Shown here: positions 34,401 through 43,471 of the stretch, piece by piece | How positions within the stretch are numbered: the stretch's first letter is position 1 | How the letters are laid out: each line of letters begins with the position of its first letter | DNA from: Paenibacillus sp. 19GGS1-52 | Lineage (GTDB): Bacteria > Bacillota > Bacilli > Paenibacillales > Paenibacillaceae | Assembly: GCF_022369515.1 (NCBI RefSeq) | Contig: NZ_CP059724.1 | Coordinates: forward strand, 6,262,001 to 6,326,000 | Direction: 5' to 3' | Length of the DNA: 64,000 nt | The notes under the pieces: generated by a model | Told to the model about the DNA's origin: nothing | Databases searched by the model: none | The model's input: the letters and a program-made list of their open reading frames with translations, nothing else | Made by a program: the position numbers and the translations under genes

Positions 34401-35360
34401 TTACTTAAACCAGCCGCTCCGCCGAAACCATCGAAACATGCCAGTACCTAACCCGAGCATTAGCAGTAGCACCCCAAAGTAACCATAATGCCAATCCAGC
34501 TCAGGCATCACTCTGAAGTTCATCCCATAAATCCCGGCAATAAGCGTCAGGGGCATGAATACCGTGGTAATCACAGTTAGTGTCTTCATTATGGAATTCA
34601 TCCGGTTGGAATTGAGTGAGATGTAGCTATCACGCAGATCGGCAGTCATTTCACGGTCGACCTCGATCATATCCGTTAGCTTCAATAGATGGTCATAAAT
34701 ATCGCCAAAATAGATCCGTTCCTCACCATTGCTCTGAACATGCTGTGAATTGACAATCCGGTACATCAAGTCCCGCATCGGCACAATCGTCCGACGCAGC
34801 TTCAACAGCCGCCCACGTACATCGAATACCTGTCTCATCAGATCTTCCACCGACTGACTGCTGCCTCTGCTCTCCAGATCAGCCAACTCATCTTCAATGC
34901 TGTAGAGGCTTGGAAAATACTTATCTACCAGTTTATCCATCACTCTATAACCTGCAGCCATCGGCCCACCCGACCATCCTTTGCGGCTATGTATTTCACT
35001 TTTCACCTGTTCCCAGGCTTCATTCATCTCTGTTTTTTCCTGATGGTGGTAAGATACCAGGAATTTCTCACTCAGGAACAGGTCAATCTCTTCCGCCTCA
35101 AGCGTGCGGTCATTCAAGGCATGTAGGACGAAAAATTGCACATTCTCATAATAATCGAGCTTCGGACGCTGCAAAATATGCATACAATCTTCAATTGCCA
35201 AAGGATGAAAATGAAAATACTGGTCTAGCAGTAATGTCTCCTCTTCCGTAGGTGTAGAAAAGTCTGCCCAGATCCAGGCATACTTGTCCAGTTGGATATC
35301 CATCAGCGGCATTCCCAATAGAACCTCACCCTTATGTGTTACCGCCATAGTACGTATCAT
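34401..35360 (-). CDS. corA: CorA-family magnesium/divalent cation transporter
   Basis: 319 aa from the ATG at 35358-35360, chosen because GGAGGAACTATTTT precedes it; the longer frame from 35504 runs into group II intron sequence and is not real. A large soluble N-terminal funnel domain (about 1-255) is followed by two C-terminal helices with the pore signature YGMNF (GMN at 279-281) at the end of the first. It forms a pentameric Mg2+/Co2+ channel. The intron ends about 80 bp upstream but leaves the candidate promoter at 35398-35427 intact. Confidence 0.92.
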   Translation of the reverse strand: MIRTMAVTHKGEVLLGMPLMDIQLDKYAWIWADFSTPTEEETLLLDQYFHFHPLAIEDCMHILQRPKLDYYENVQFFVLHALNDRTLEAEEIDLFLSEKFLVSYHHQEKTEMNEAWEQVKSEIHSRKGWSGGPMAAGYRVMDKLVDKYFPSLYSIEDELADLESRGSSQSVEDLMRQVFDVRGRLLKLRRTIVPMRDLMYRIVNSQHVQSNGEERIYFGDIYDHLLKLTDMIEVDREMTADLRDSYISLNSNRMNSIMKTLTVITTVFMPLTLIAGIYGMNFRVMPELDWHYGYFGVLLLMLGLGTGMFRWFRRSGWFK

Positions 35361-35397
35361 AAAATAGTTCCTCCGTTTTATCGTATCCCACACCTTC

Positions 35398-35427
35398 ATT
35401 GTACCGCATGTCGCCTGTTCTTCCCAA
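35398..35427 (-). promoter_or_regulatory. corA: Candidate sigma-A promoter of corA
   Basis: On the minus strand TTGGGA (35427-35422) and TACAAT (35403-35398) are 18 bp apart, 38 bp before the start codon. It lies about 15 bp downstream of the 3' end of the group II intron, so the insertion would not block corA transcription. Confidence 0.55.
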
Positions 35428-35541
35428 ATCAGCACCGAATCTAGAGTAAAGGGCTGGCCTGACCAGCCCCTCCTCATCAAACCGTACGTGAGGTTTTCCC
35501 TCATACGGCTTTCCGATGTTCGTCATTCATGGGCATACAGT

Positions 35542-36834
35542 TTACAATAGCGTTTTAAGTCCATACTGGACGGCAATATATCTAACCTCTTTCAGTGAAC
35601 CCATCCATCTTCTACGTTGTCTTTTCTTGGCATACCACCGGGTTAATCGCTGCAAAATATACCAGTCCAACTTGGCTAATCTCTTTTGGCTGTAGTTCGT
35701 GTAGTAATAATTTCTCCATCCTTGGATCTTTGGATTGAGCCATTTCACCTGTTCCGCAAACGATTTCGAGCGCATGCTCGGGGGAGCCAATCTTTCTTTG
35801 ACCACCTCTCGAATGCGTTCCTCTGCCTTTTTCGTTAGCCACTGTTGTGTGGTGTAGTACACCTTGCCTTGGGATGTTTCTGCTCTCGTTTTTCGGTGAT
35901 GCATCCCCAAGAAGTCGAATCCTTCGTCTCCCGTCCATAATCCTACAATGCGGGTTTTGGTCGGGTGTAGGGTTAACTCCAAACGCTCCATGATTTTGCG
36001 TATGAGCTCATACGCATGTTCGGCGTCCTTTTTCGTTTTGCAAACCACTACAAAGTCGTCTGCATACCTCGTGAGTTCCCCTACTCCTTTCCCGTGTTTC
36101 TCCCACAATTGGTCGAAGTAATTTAGATAGATATTCGCAAGGAGCGGTGAAATCACGCCTCCTTGCGGAGTCCCTAAATCCGAGCGTCTTACCGTTCCTT
36201 CTTCCATAACTCCCGCTTGTAGCCACTTCCTCATTAATTTCAGTATCCGCCTGTCATTGATACGCATTTGCACCAATTTCATAAGCTTTTCTTGATTAAT
36301 GTTGTCGAAGTAGCCTTGGATATCGACGTCGACTACCCAATTTCCTTTGCGGTTGCAGGCTTTACGAATACGTTCCAACGCCCCTTTAGCACTTCGTTTC
36401 GGGCGAAAACCGAAGGATACTTCCTCAAAGTCGGCTTCAAAGATGGGCTCAATTACTAGTTTGGTTGCCATCTGTAGGACTCGATCGCGCACAGTGGGTA
36501 TACCTAATGGCCTTTGCTTGCCATCCTTCTTCGGGATATAGTGTCGCCGTACAGGTTGCGGATGGTAGTTGCCTTCTTTAAGCTCTCGCTCACAGGCCTT
36601 GAGAAACGGTATTTCTCCTTGTTCCTCAATATCTGCTAGCGTCACGGCATCTACTCCTGCGGCACCCTTATTGGCTTTCACTCGCTTCCACGCTTCGCAC
36701 AGTACATCCCACCGATAGATCTTGTCATACAATGCATGGAATTTACGCTTTTTGTTCGCCTTGGCCGCATGACCTAGCTTTTCTTGGAGTTGTTGAACTT
36801 TTTCCTTGGGTGTCGTTAGCCGGTTGGCATTCAC
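35542..36834 (-). CDS. ltrA: Group II intron reverse transcriptase/maturase
   Basis: 430 aa. Reverse-transcriptase blocks are complete: AAGVDAVT, the GFRPKRS region, GTPQGGVISPLLANIYL and the catalytic YADD at 257-260. A maturase X domain follows (WRNYYYTNYSQKRLAKLD and a basic end). No HNH endonuclease follows, so the protein is short, as in bacterial class C introns, and mobility would rely on nicked or single-stranded target DNA. GAGGAGG lies upstream of the ATG. All catalytic residues are present, so the element may still be active. Confidence 0.95.
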   Translation of the reverse strand: MNANRLTTPKEKVQQLQEKLGHAAKANKKRKFHALYDKIYRWDVLCEAWKRVKANKGAAGVDAVTLADIEEQGEIPFLKACERELKEGNYHPQPVRRHYIPKKDGKQRPLGIPTVRDRVLQMATKLVIEPIFEADFEEVSFGFRPKRSAKGALERIRKACNRKGNWVVDVDIQGYFDNINQEKLMKLVQMRINDRRILKLMRKWLQAGVMEEGTVRRSDLGTPQGGVISPLLANIYLNYFDQLWEKHGKGVGELTRYADDFVVVCKTKKDAEHAYELIRKIMERLELTLHPTKTRIVGLWTGDEGFDFLGMHHRKTRAETSQGKVYYTTQQWLTKKAEERIREVVKERLAPPSMRSKSFAEQVKWLNPKIQGWRNYYYTNYSQKRLAKLDWYILQRLTRWYAKKRQRRRWMGSLKEVRYIAVQYGLKTLL

Positions 36835-37363
36835 TCACTCGTACCTCCTCCAAAAGCATAAACAAAGCAGGGCTCCTTCCCTCCCTAAGGTTATGTTGTC
36901 CTTAGGTTCTTCGGTACTATGAGCCCCTCGGACTCCCTTCCCACAGACGGTTCACTTCGTCTTTTGGACTTATAGAGCGTCTCTTTACGGATTCCTAAAA
37001 AAAAAATTCGTGTGGGGGAGGGTCTCCCCAGTTCACTGCATTATCTTTCAAACCCATGCCGTTCCCTATACGCCGGAGGATTCTTCACTGCTGCTCCAAG
37101 TTCTGCACAGTTTCCATGGCCTTCGTCTATATTCTCGAGACTCGGCACCCTCTTTTCCCCTTTGCAGGGCCTTTTTGACGACGCGGCAGGATTCACTTCA
37201 TGTTGCGGCCTGGATTGTCGCTCGCCCTGTCTCTGACAGGTACTTTTGTCGATGCGCTTTTACACACAGATTTCTCCATGCGCAAGCATCCTAGCTACCA
37301 AGGTGGCTTGGCCCCTCCTTGGGTTGGACTTTCACCAACTAGATAATGCGTGCCTCTGGGCAC
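36835..37363 (-). other. 5' ribozyme part of the group II intron (domains I-IV start)
   Basis: Noncoding RNA part upstream of the reverse-transcriptase gene. Several plus- and minus-strand open frames here are accidental consequences of the structured, GC-richer RNA. The sequence GTTGGTGAAAGTCCAACCC near the 5' end is a clear stem-loop of domain I. Confidence 0.75.
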
Positions 37364-37370
37364 GCAGAAC

Positions 37371-37410
37371 AAAAAAATAACCGCCAGCCCGCTGATCAGC
37401 GGCTCCGGAG
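37371..37410 (-). terminator. Intrinsic terminator of the gln operon (intron target site)
   Basis: On the minus strand CCGgAGCCGCT-GATC-AGCGGGCTgGCGG folds into a long stem and is followed by TTATTTTTTT (37380-37371). The group II intron begins 7 nt further on. Confidence 0.85.
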
Positions 37411-37443
37411 GTTCCATTACTCAAGTAGCTATGCACTTCGTCT

Positions 37444-38346
37444 TTACCGCCCAATCCCTTCCTGCAGCTCCAAATGCAGAACCTGCAGAAATTTCTTGAT
37501 ATTCACTTTGACCTTGCCGGATTCCCGACCCAGCTCAATTTCCTTCATCTTCAGACGCACCTCTTCGAAATCGAAATAAAGCGGTGCATAATGCTCGAAC
37601 TTGGGGTTTCCGTAATCCGTTAGTCCGATGGCTGCCAGATTGGTCAAACCCGCAGTTAGCGCACGGCGCAGGCGTTGCTCAATAGCTTTAACCTCTTTGG
37701 CAGCTTCAGCGGGATCACTTTTATAACTTGCAGCGGCCATTTCGTATAATTCTTTGAGCGGTGGCAAGCTGCCCACATCCTCTTTGGCCGACATCAGCTC
37801 CATAATCGTGATAATATCACGACTGCCACTTTCGCTGATCATGCCTATGTTCATCAGAATCGGCTGGATAACTTCCTTCACCGAACGTTTGAATGAAGCT
37901 GTCGGCGGAGCGCCAAATTGCAAACCCTCCAGCTTGACCAGACTGGACTTAATCTCCTCCAGATAACGATTAATGGCATAACGCTCATTTACTTTATGCA
38001 GTACCGATTCCACTTCAATCTTGTTGATCGGCTTGCGGATAAAGAACTCAATCCCGCTCCGGTACGCCCGACTCACCATATCCCCGTTCTCGATCTGGGA
38101 GATCATTACGAATTTGGAACGGCATCCTTGAGCCTGTAGAGAATTAATGGTCTCAATCCCATCCTGATCAGGCATCAGCAGATCCATCAGTACAATATCT
38201 GGACATTCACTAAGAATCAGACGGACTCCATCTTGTCCATTTTCGGCCATACCCGTCACTTCGCCAAGACCACTATCTTCGATAATATGCTGCAGCATTC
38301 TTCTTGCGGCCCCATCGTCATCCACTATACAGAAAGAAAGCGGCAT
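37444..38346 (-). CDS. glnL: Response regulator GlnL (YcbB family)
   Basis: 300 aa. An N-terminal receiver domain has the phosphorylated Asp55 in IVLMDLLMPD, acidic pair Asp9/Asp10 and Lys105 in FIRKP. The C-terminal half is the YcbB-type output domain, which in B. subtilis GlnL binds DNA and activates glutamine uptake and use genes. The RBS AAGGAGG overlaps the stop codon of glnK. It is the last gene before the operon terminator. The likely target is the same operon: a 13-bp direct repeat lies upstream of the glnQ promoter. Confidence 0.88.
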   Translation of the reverse strand: MPLSFCIVDDDGAARRMLQHIIEDSGLGEVTGMAENGQDGVRLILSECPDIVLMDLLMPDQDGIETINSLQAQGCRSKFVMISQIENGDMVSRAYRSGIEFFIRKPINKIEVESVLHKVNERYAINRYLEEIKSSLVKLEGLQFGAPPTASFKRSVKEVIQPILMNIGMISESGSRDIITIMELMSAKEDVGSLPPLKELYEMAAASYKSDPAEAAKEVKAIEQRLRRALTAGLTNLAAIGLTDYGNPKFEHYAPLYFDFEEVRLKMKEIELGRESGKVKVNIKKFLQVLHLELQEGIGR

Positions 38347-38349
38347 TCT

Positions 38350-39636
38350 CTATTCCTCCTTCCGCAGCTTAGCCGTCAGTATTATAATCTGAAACATTGC
38401 TCCACCTGTGTGGGACGCCTGGCCGACCACAATCTCCCCCTCAAACAAATGCACAATATCGCGGACATGCGAGAGGCCAATCCCAGTTGCTGCTACACCT
38501 TCATCATCGAACTTTGTGGTAAACCCTGGCTCAAATAGCAGCTCACGGTCACGATCTTTGATTCCTGAACCACTGTCAGTAACGGAGAATATGGTGGTTT
38601 CACCTTTTTCATAAGCATCAAGGGACACTTTCCCTTTCCCTTTAATCACTTCAACCGCATTGGCGGTAAGATTGTTAAGCAGCGTCAGCAGAGGAATATA
38701 GCTTGCGGTGGTATAATCGGAGGTTATATTAACATTGAAGGTGATTTCTTTGCCCAACATTTCGGCATATTTGGTATTACTCTTTACTGCAAAACGGAGG
38801 ATTCCCGAAAGCGGCATATCGCCAGTAACTTCACGGTCAACAAGCTTGACCAGACCCGCTAGAATGCGCTGTGAATCCTTCTTCACCTCGTGAATCTCCT
38901 GGGTAATATCCAGCACCTGTCGGCTGTACGATTGAAGTCCTTCTCCCTTGAGACCACGGTACAGTTCAAAGCTGTTTAAGGTTACGTTCTCCAGCGTCCC
39001 TATCGACTTTTTCAAATAGAACACCTCACCATACAACCCAGAACCGAAGCCGAGCATCTGCTCCATCCGCCGATTCTGTTCCGTCTGGGCAATCCGCAAC
39101 TGGCTGACAGAAATACTGCTATACACTCCGGTAGTAAAATATGTGCGAATTACAGCAATAGCCATCAGATAAGTCCACTCATTCAGTTGAAAGGAAGTCG
39201 AATCCAGTACAATCAGCCGGGTCAGCAGCTCCATTTCATTCGATATCAGGTCGATCAACGCCGCAACACCACCCAGTACAAGCGGATGGAAGGTATCCAG
39301 CCGGCTTTTGATCAGATTCATCAATACTGCGAATACAATATAATAAACCATAGCTGAAAAATGGCTGTTCATACTCTGTAAGAACGTCAGGCTACTGTCT
39401 TCCATAGCGTCCATACCGGTGCGGAACAGCAGTACTACGGTGCCTGTCACAAGTCCGGTACTCACATAAGGAAGCTGCTTCATTAGCAGTAAGAATAGCA
39501 GAAAAGCGCTGCTGCCCATAGCAATCCGGAAGATATCACCATCAAATGGATTAATCTTGAATTCTCCAGCTACTGCCGTTCCGGCGGCGACCACGAAAAT
39601 CTGCATGTATTTATTTTTTAGAATCGATTGTCCCAT
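38350..39636 (-). CDS. glnK: Sensor histidine kinase GlnK (YcbA family)
   Basis: 428 aa from the ATG at 39636 (GGAG 8 nt upstream; an ATG directly before it is also possible). The N-terminal half has several membrane helices (about 15-190), then a dimerisation helix and a C-terminal ATPase domain with LLNNLTANAVEVI (N box), VTDSGSGI and GIGLSHV. It would sense glutamine or transporter state and phosphorylate GlnL. The phosphoacceptor His is not in a textbook HExxN setting. It sits 86 nt after the permease gene, in one direction with the glnQH transporter. Confidence 0.85.
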   Translation of the reverse strand: MGQSILKNKYMQIFVVAAGTAVAGEFKINPFDGDIFRIAMGSSAFLLFLLLMKQLPYVSTGLVTGTVVLLFRTGMDAMEDSSLTFLQSMNSHFSAMVYYIVFAVLMNLIKSRLDTFHPLVLGGVAALIDLISNEMELLTRLIVLDSTSFQLNEWTYLMAIAVIRTYFTTGVYSSISVSQLRIAQTEQNRRMEQMLGFGSGLYGEVFYLKKSIGTLENVTLNSFELYRGLKGEGLQSYSRQVLDITQEIHEVKKDSQRILAGLVKLVDREVTGDMPLSGILRFAVKSNTKYAEMLGKEITFNVNITSDYTTASYIPLLTLLNNLTANAVEVIKGKGKVSLDAYEKGETTIFSVTDSGSGIKDRDRELLFEPGFTTKFDDEGVAATGIGLSHVRDIVHLFEGEIVVGQASHTGGAMFQIIILTAKLRKEE

Positions 39637-39722
39637 CATCACTGCTCCTGCCAAGAGATGTTGACAACTATACTACCATAATGACCATTGATTTCATACG
39701 CACGCCTACTACCTCTTATATC

Positions 39723-40373
39723 TCAGAGCGTTTTAGTCTCCAGCCTTCTGGACAACATGGATAGCAGGAAGTTGACGCTAAAATAGATCAGGGCAACGAG
39801 CAGCAATGTCGGTATCGCGTAACTATACCCGTGTCCAATCACAATGTTTGCGTTATGCATTAGCTCAGGAAGTGAAATAACCACAGCTAGAGAAGTATCC
39901 TTGAGCAAAGAAATGAATTGACTCACTAATGGTGGAACCATACTGCGCAACCCCTGCGGAAGCACGATATGCCATAAGGTCTGAAAGTTGGTCAACCCGG
40001 AGGAACGTGCCGCTTCAATCTGCCCCTTATCGACCGAGGTTAATCCCCCACGCACAATTTCAGCAATCATCGCCGCTTCGAATATTGTTAGTGCTGCGAT
40101 GGCTGCCGTAATGAGCCCCAGCTTAATGCCAACCTCCGGCAGCGCAAAGCGAATAAAGAATATAATCAAGAGCAACGGCAAATTCCGAATAAGCTCTACA
40201 ATCACGAACATAATCGGCGACAACACAGGGATTGCCGAGTAACGAATCACACCGACTATACAACCAATTACAAAGCTGAGTATGATTGAAATAACAGCAA
40301 CGATAAGCGTAATGTACAAGCCATCCAGTAAAAACTTCAAATTATCGGCGGAGTACGCACCTGCAAAATCCAT
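39723..40373 (-). CDS. glnP: Glutamine-type ABC transporter permease GlnP
   Basis: 216 aa from the ATG at 40371-40373, preceded by AAGGAGGGATTAT. Five membrane helices, with the polar amino-acid permease EAA loop QIEAARSSGLTNFQTLWHIV that docks onto the ATPase. It forms the membrane channel with the other permease at 40687. Kinase gene glnK follows at short distance. An unusual 313-bp gap with a structured repeat separates it from the other permease gene. Confidence 0.88.
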   Translation of the reverse strand: MDFAGAYSADNLKFLLDGLYITLIVAVISIILSFVIGCIVGVIRYSAIPVLSPIMFVIVELIRNLPLLLIIFFIRFALPEVGIKLGLITAAIAALTIFEAAMIAEIVRGGLTSVDKGQIEAARSSGLTNFQTLWHIVLPQGLRSMVPPLVSQFISLLKDTSLAVVISLPELMHNANIVIGHGYSYAIPTLLLVALIYFSVNFLLSMLSRRLETKTL

Positions 40374-40686
40374 ATAATCCCTCCTTAATGCTTTACATAG
40401 CAAAGTCTTGAAATATTATGATTTATATTATCACTGCGTGAAGTCTTGAGCTTCCGATCGCTGTTATCCTCATATTTCCTGATTTGAACCGCCTCTCGCG
40501 GTAGAAATCTGAGGATAGCATATGCTTTCGATGTGAGCTTTCTTACAGAAAGCTTTCGGGCGAACGCTAACGCTTCTACAGCTCCAAGCCTTCCCTCCGT
40601 TATTTGTATCACTAGAATTCAAAGCTTTGCCAAGCAAAGCTAAGTTCGCAAGCAACTATCGAAGGCTTCGCCAATTAAGCCTTCTC
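40374..40686. other. 313-bp gap between the two permease genes
   Basis: Filled by structured element copy B and, to its right, two small hairpins (GCTTTG-ccaa-GCAAAGC and AGGCTT/AAGCCT at 40615-40680). No gene. Confidence 0.7.
40441..40611 (+). repeat. Structured dispersed element, copy B (between glnM and glnP)
   Basis: Shares CTTCCGATCGCTGTTAT and GCGAACGCTAACGCTTCTACAG with the copies at 41518-41646 and 61402-61530. Outer stem TTATCCTCATATTTC / GAAATCTGAGGATAG (13 of 15 pairs), inner stem ACCGC/GCGGT, and outermost CTTGAGC / GCTCCAAG. It has a 40-nt insertion that carries its own hairpin (AGCTTTC-ttaca-GAAAGCT). Confidence 0.8.
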
Positions 40687-41337
40687 TTAGTATTTACGCT
40701 GCAGCCTGCGCTCCCACACTCTCATCGCGTAACTGAGCGGCAGTGTCAGCACCAGATAGAACATCGCTACGAAAATGTAGGTGTCGAACGTACGGTAGGT
40801 CTCCGTTGAGATCCCGTCCGCAAAGTACATCAGATCAAGGCCGGCGACAAGCGTCAGCACAGAGGAATTCTTAATTAGGTTAATAAACTGATTGCCTAGT
40901 GGTGGAATAACCAGCTTGATCGCTTGAGGCAAAATAATATACAACATCGTCTGTGCGTAATTCAGTCCAGAGGAACGTGCAGCCTCAGTTTGACCTTTAG
41001 GAACAGCCATGATCCCGGCGCGAATAGCTTCTGCGATAAAGGCTGAAGTATAGACGGACAGGCCAATGGTCCCAGCTATAAAACCGTCAAGTGGAAAGCC
41101 TAAAGCCGATGGGCCGTAAAAGAAAATATACACAACGAGCAGTAGCGGAATATTACGAATAAACTCGACGTACCCTGTTCCGAACCAGCGCAGCCCCTTG
41201 ACTGGGGTAATGCGAAATATGGCGATCAATGCTCCCAGCAGAAAGCTACCGCAGAGCGCCAGCAAACTGGACAGAATCGTATGATAAAAACCTTCCAGAT
41301 AGGCGCCGAAATGATCGGTCAATATCGAAAAATCCAT
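40687..41337 (-). CDS. glnM: Glutamine-type ABC transporter permease GlnM
   Basis: 216 aa from the ATG at 41335-41337, behind GGGGAGGTGACACCT. Membrane helices and EAA loop (QTEAARSSGLNYAQTMLYII) of the His/Glu/Gln/Arg permease family. It pairs with GlnP, GlnQ and GlnH. B. subtilis glnQHMP has the same gene order, which is the reason for the symbol; the actual amino acid could be another polar one. Confidence 0.88.
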   Translation of the reverse strand: MDFSILTDHFGAYLEGFYHTILSSLLALCGSFLLGALIAIFRITPVKGLRWFGTGYVEFIRNIPLLLVVYIFFYGPSALGFPLDGFIAGTIGLSVYTSAFIAEAIRAGIMAVPKGQTEAARSSGLNYAQTMLYIILPQAIKLVIPPLGNQFINLIKNSSVLTLVAGLDLMYFADGISTETYRTFDTYIFVAMFYLVLTLPLSYAMRVWERRLQRKY

Positions 41338-41734
41338 AGGTGTCACCTCCCCTTGCCTCAATATAAGTCTGTCGTTCATGCTTCCTTCAAACCATCTAAG
41401 GTTTTACTTTTTAAAATTTCACGAAAGGATGGAGCGGGTTTATACCGCTCCATCCTCTCGCTACTGCTTATGAGAATAACAAACTATATAAGATGAACTA
41501 AGAAACTTAAGAATAGGCAAAAGTAACGGAGGGGAATTTTGGAACTGTAGGAGCGTAGCGACCGCCTTTGTCTCCGGATTTCATCCGCTAACAGCGGTAT
41601 AAATCAAGAAATCAGGAGACAACAGCGGCCGGAAGTCCAAACATTCACCGCAGTTACCATAAAAGCCGATTTAGGAGAATCTTAAATTCAACTTATATCG
41701 ATGAAATTCTGAAGAAGCTAATTGCCCTTACTAC
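41338..41734. other. 397-bp gap between glnH and glnM
   Basis: Contains structured element copy C (41518-41646) and otherwise AT-rich sequence. No gene or clear terminator. Confidence 0.7.
41518..41646 (-). repeat. Structured dispersed element, copy C (between glnH and glnM)
   Basis: On the minus strand it begins GAATGTTTGGACTTCCGG and ends AGTTCCAAAATTCCCCTCCG. The main stem TTGTCTCCTGATTTC / GAAATCCGGAGACAA keeps 14 of 15 pairs with bases different from copies A and B. Inner stem CCGC/GCGG, outermost TTTGGA/TCCAAA. Orientation is opposite to copies A and B. Confidence 0.8.
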
Positions 41735-42586
41735 TTATTTCGCTGGAGCTTTACCAATCCATTTGGTGTAAATAGCATCATAATCGCCACTCGTTTTCAG
41801 TTCAGCCAGTGTATCATTAACGGCTTGAACAACATCTGTATTACCTTTTTGTACAGCTATTCCATAAGGCTCGTCGCTAAACGGTTCACCCACAACTTCA
41901 TAACCTGGATCTTGAGCAGCCATTCCGTACAGAATGGAGTCATCGGTAGTCAGTGCATCCCCTTGTCCGGCTTTCAGGGCACTGAATGCATCCTGGTAGT
42001 TATCAAATTCCAGTACAGTGATACCCGGTACCTTTTCTTTAATGTTTTTGATTGAAGTTGCACCTTTGGAACCCAGTACCTTTGTATCCTTCGTTACATC
42101 CTGGATACCGGTAATAGCACTGCCCTTTTTCACTAGCAACGACTGCCCAGCCTGGAAGTAAACATCCGAGAAATCAACTTCCTTCTTGCGCTCTTCCGTA
42201 ATAGTCATCGTAGCAACAACCATATCGATTTCACCGTTATTCAGCATCGGGATGCGTGTCTTCGAAGTTACTTCCTTCAGCTCGATCGCATTTTCGTCAC
42301 CTAGAATATGTTTGGCGATGGCTTTGGATATGTCGATATCGAAGCCTTCCACTTCACCGGAGCCTGGATCTTTCAGCCCGAACAGCTTTGTATCATATTT
42401 AACTCCGACCAACAGCTTGCCACGTTCTTTAATCTTGGCGATAGCTTCTGAAGTGGTCTCCCCTGCAGCCGCATTACCATTCGTAGCAGTATTATTAGCA
42501 GCGTTATTGTTGCCACAACCCGCAATCACGAATAAAGCAGCAACCATCATCACACTTAGCAACTTCCAACTCTTTGTCATTTTCAT
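41735..42586 (-). CDS. glnH: Amino-acid ABC transporter substrate-binding lipoprotein GlnH
   Basis: 283 aa lipoprotein. The signal peptide ends in the lipobox VIAGC (Cys24), followed by an Asn/Ala/Thr-rich linker and a type II periplasmic-binding fold (LLVGVKYDTKLFG; GFDIDISKAIA; DMVVATMTITEERK, the last with the Arg region contacting the ligand carboxylate). It captures glutamine or a similar amino acid outside the membrane and delivers it to GlnM/GlnP. Lies 28 nt after glnQ and is followed by a 397-bp gap with a structured element. Confidence 0.9.
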   Translation of the reverse strand: MKMTKSWKLLSVMMVAALFVIAGCGNNNAANNTATNGNAAAGETTSEAIAKIKERGKLLVGVKYDTKLFGLKDPGSGEVEGFDIDISKAIAKHILGDENAIELKEVTSKTRIPMLNNGEIDMVVATMTITEERKKEVDFSDVYFQAGQSLLVKKGSAITGIQDVTKDTKVLGSKGATSIKNIKEKVPGITVLEFDNYQDAFSALKAGQGDALTTDDSILYGMAAQDPGYEVVGEPFSDEPYGIAVQKGNTDVVQAVNDTLAELKTSGDYDAIYTKWIGKAPAK

Positions 42587-42614
42587 TCTATTTCCTCCCC
42601 GGATTCCTATATTT

Positions 42615-43343
42615 TTAATGGCTTAATACACGGCTGAGAAAAGTACGTGTCCGCTCTTCACGCGGACTGGCGAAGAATTGCTCTGGCTCTGCCTCTTCGA
42701 CGATTTGACCCTGATCCATAAAGATGACCCGATCTGCTACCTCGCGGGCGAAGCCCATTTCGTGAGTAACGATAACCATCGTCATCCCTTCATTGGCCAG
42801 TGTGCGCATAACGTCCAGCACTTCGCCGACCATTTCTGGGTCAAGCGCTGATGTGGGTTCATCGAATAACATGATCTTCGGCTTCATGGCCAGGCCTCGG
42901 GCAATTGCGACCCGTTGCTGCTGTCCACCAGACAGCTGGGACGGATAGGCTAGCGCCTTCTCGGCAATGCCCACCTTCTCCAGATAGGACATTGCGATTT
43001 CCTCAGCTTCCACCTTGGATAGTCCAAGCACCTTAATAGGAGCTAACGTAATATTATCGATCACCTTTTTATGCGGATACAGGTTGAAATGCTGGAATAC
43101 CATGCCGATCTCTTTGCGCAGCTTGTTAATATCTGTCTTGCGATCATTTACAGTGATATTGTCTACGGTTAACCCACCGCTCGTAATTGTCTCCAGCCGG
43201 TTAATACAGCGCAACATTGTGCTCTTACCGGAGCCGGAAGGACCTACCACTACAACGACTTCCCCTTCCTGAACATGCAGGTCAATTGTTTTCAGTACAT
43301 GAAATTGTCCGTAATGTTTCTCTACCTGATGAAAGTCGATCAA
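42615..43343 (-). CDS. glnQ: Amino-acid ABC transporter ATPase GlnQ
   Basis: 242 aa. Walker A GPSGSGKST at 34-42, Q loop VFQHFNLYPH, signature LSGGQQQR, Walker B IMLFDEPTSALD and switch His in VTHEMGFA: a complete polar-amino-acid importer ATPase. The start is TTG at 43341-43343 with AAGGGGG seven bases upstream. First gene of a unit glnQ-glnH-glnM-glnP-glnK-glnL ending at the terminator at 37371. A promoter and a 13-bp direct repeat lie upstream. Confidence 0.92.
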   Translation of the reverse strand: MIDFHQVEKHYGQFHVLKTIDLHVQEGEVVVVVGPSGSGKSTMLRCINRLETITSGGLTVDNITVNDRKTDINKLRKEIGMVFQHFNLYPHKKVIDNITLAPIKVLGLSKVEAEEIAMSYLEKVGIAEKALAYPSQLSGGQQQRVAIARGLAMKPKIMLFDEPTSALDPEMVGEVLDVMRTLANEGMTMVIVTHEMGFAREVADRVIFMDQGQIVEEAEPEQFFASPREERTRTFLSRVLSH

Positions 43344-43427
43344 CGACAGGCCCCCTTCGCTATAAAATGTATATCAGCACCCTCTGTTAACTTTGGTAAC
43401 ACTTAAAACACACCTTACCTTAGAGAC

Positions 43428-43456
43428 TATATAAAACTACATAATCCTACCGACAA
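43428..43456 (-). promoter_or_regulatory. glnQ: Candidate sigma-A promoter of the gln operon
   Basis: On the minus strand TTGTCG (43456-43451) and TATATA (43433-43428) are 17 bp apart, 85 bp before the TTG start of glnQ. Confidence 0.6.
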
Positions 43457-43471
43457 TCCAATTTATTCATG

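Larger units (their letters stand above)
35441..37363 (-). mobile_element. Group II intron (class C-like, no endonuclease domain)
   Basis: About 1.9 kb. The 5' end is placed at GTGCCCAGAGGCACGC (37363). The 3' end lies near 35441, just after domain V (AGCCGTATGAGGG / CCTCACGTACGGTTT) and a domain VI stem GGGGCTGG-TCA-GGCCAGCCC with an unpaired A in TTTACTC. It encodes one reverse transcriptase/maturase. The insertion point is 7 nt behind the T run of the glnL terminator, as expected for class C introns, which target sequences behind terminator hairpins. The exact ends are accurate to a few bases. Confidence 0.9.

Noticed and set aside
34401..35504. Longer corA reading with 48 extra N-terminal residues
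   Set aside because: The extra part is encoded by group II intron domains V-VI and the exon leader; a strong ribosome binding site exists at the inner ATG.
37010..37294. Plus-strand open frames over the intron 5' region
   Set aside because: They fall in the structured noncoding part of the intron and have no ribosome binding site or family resemblance.
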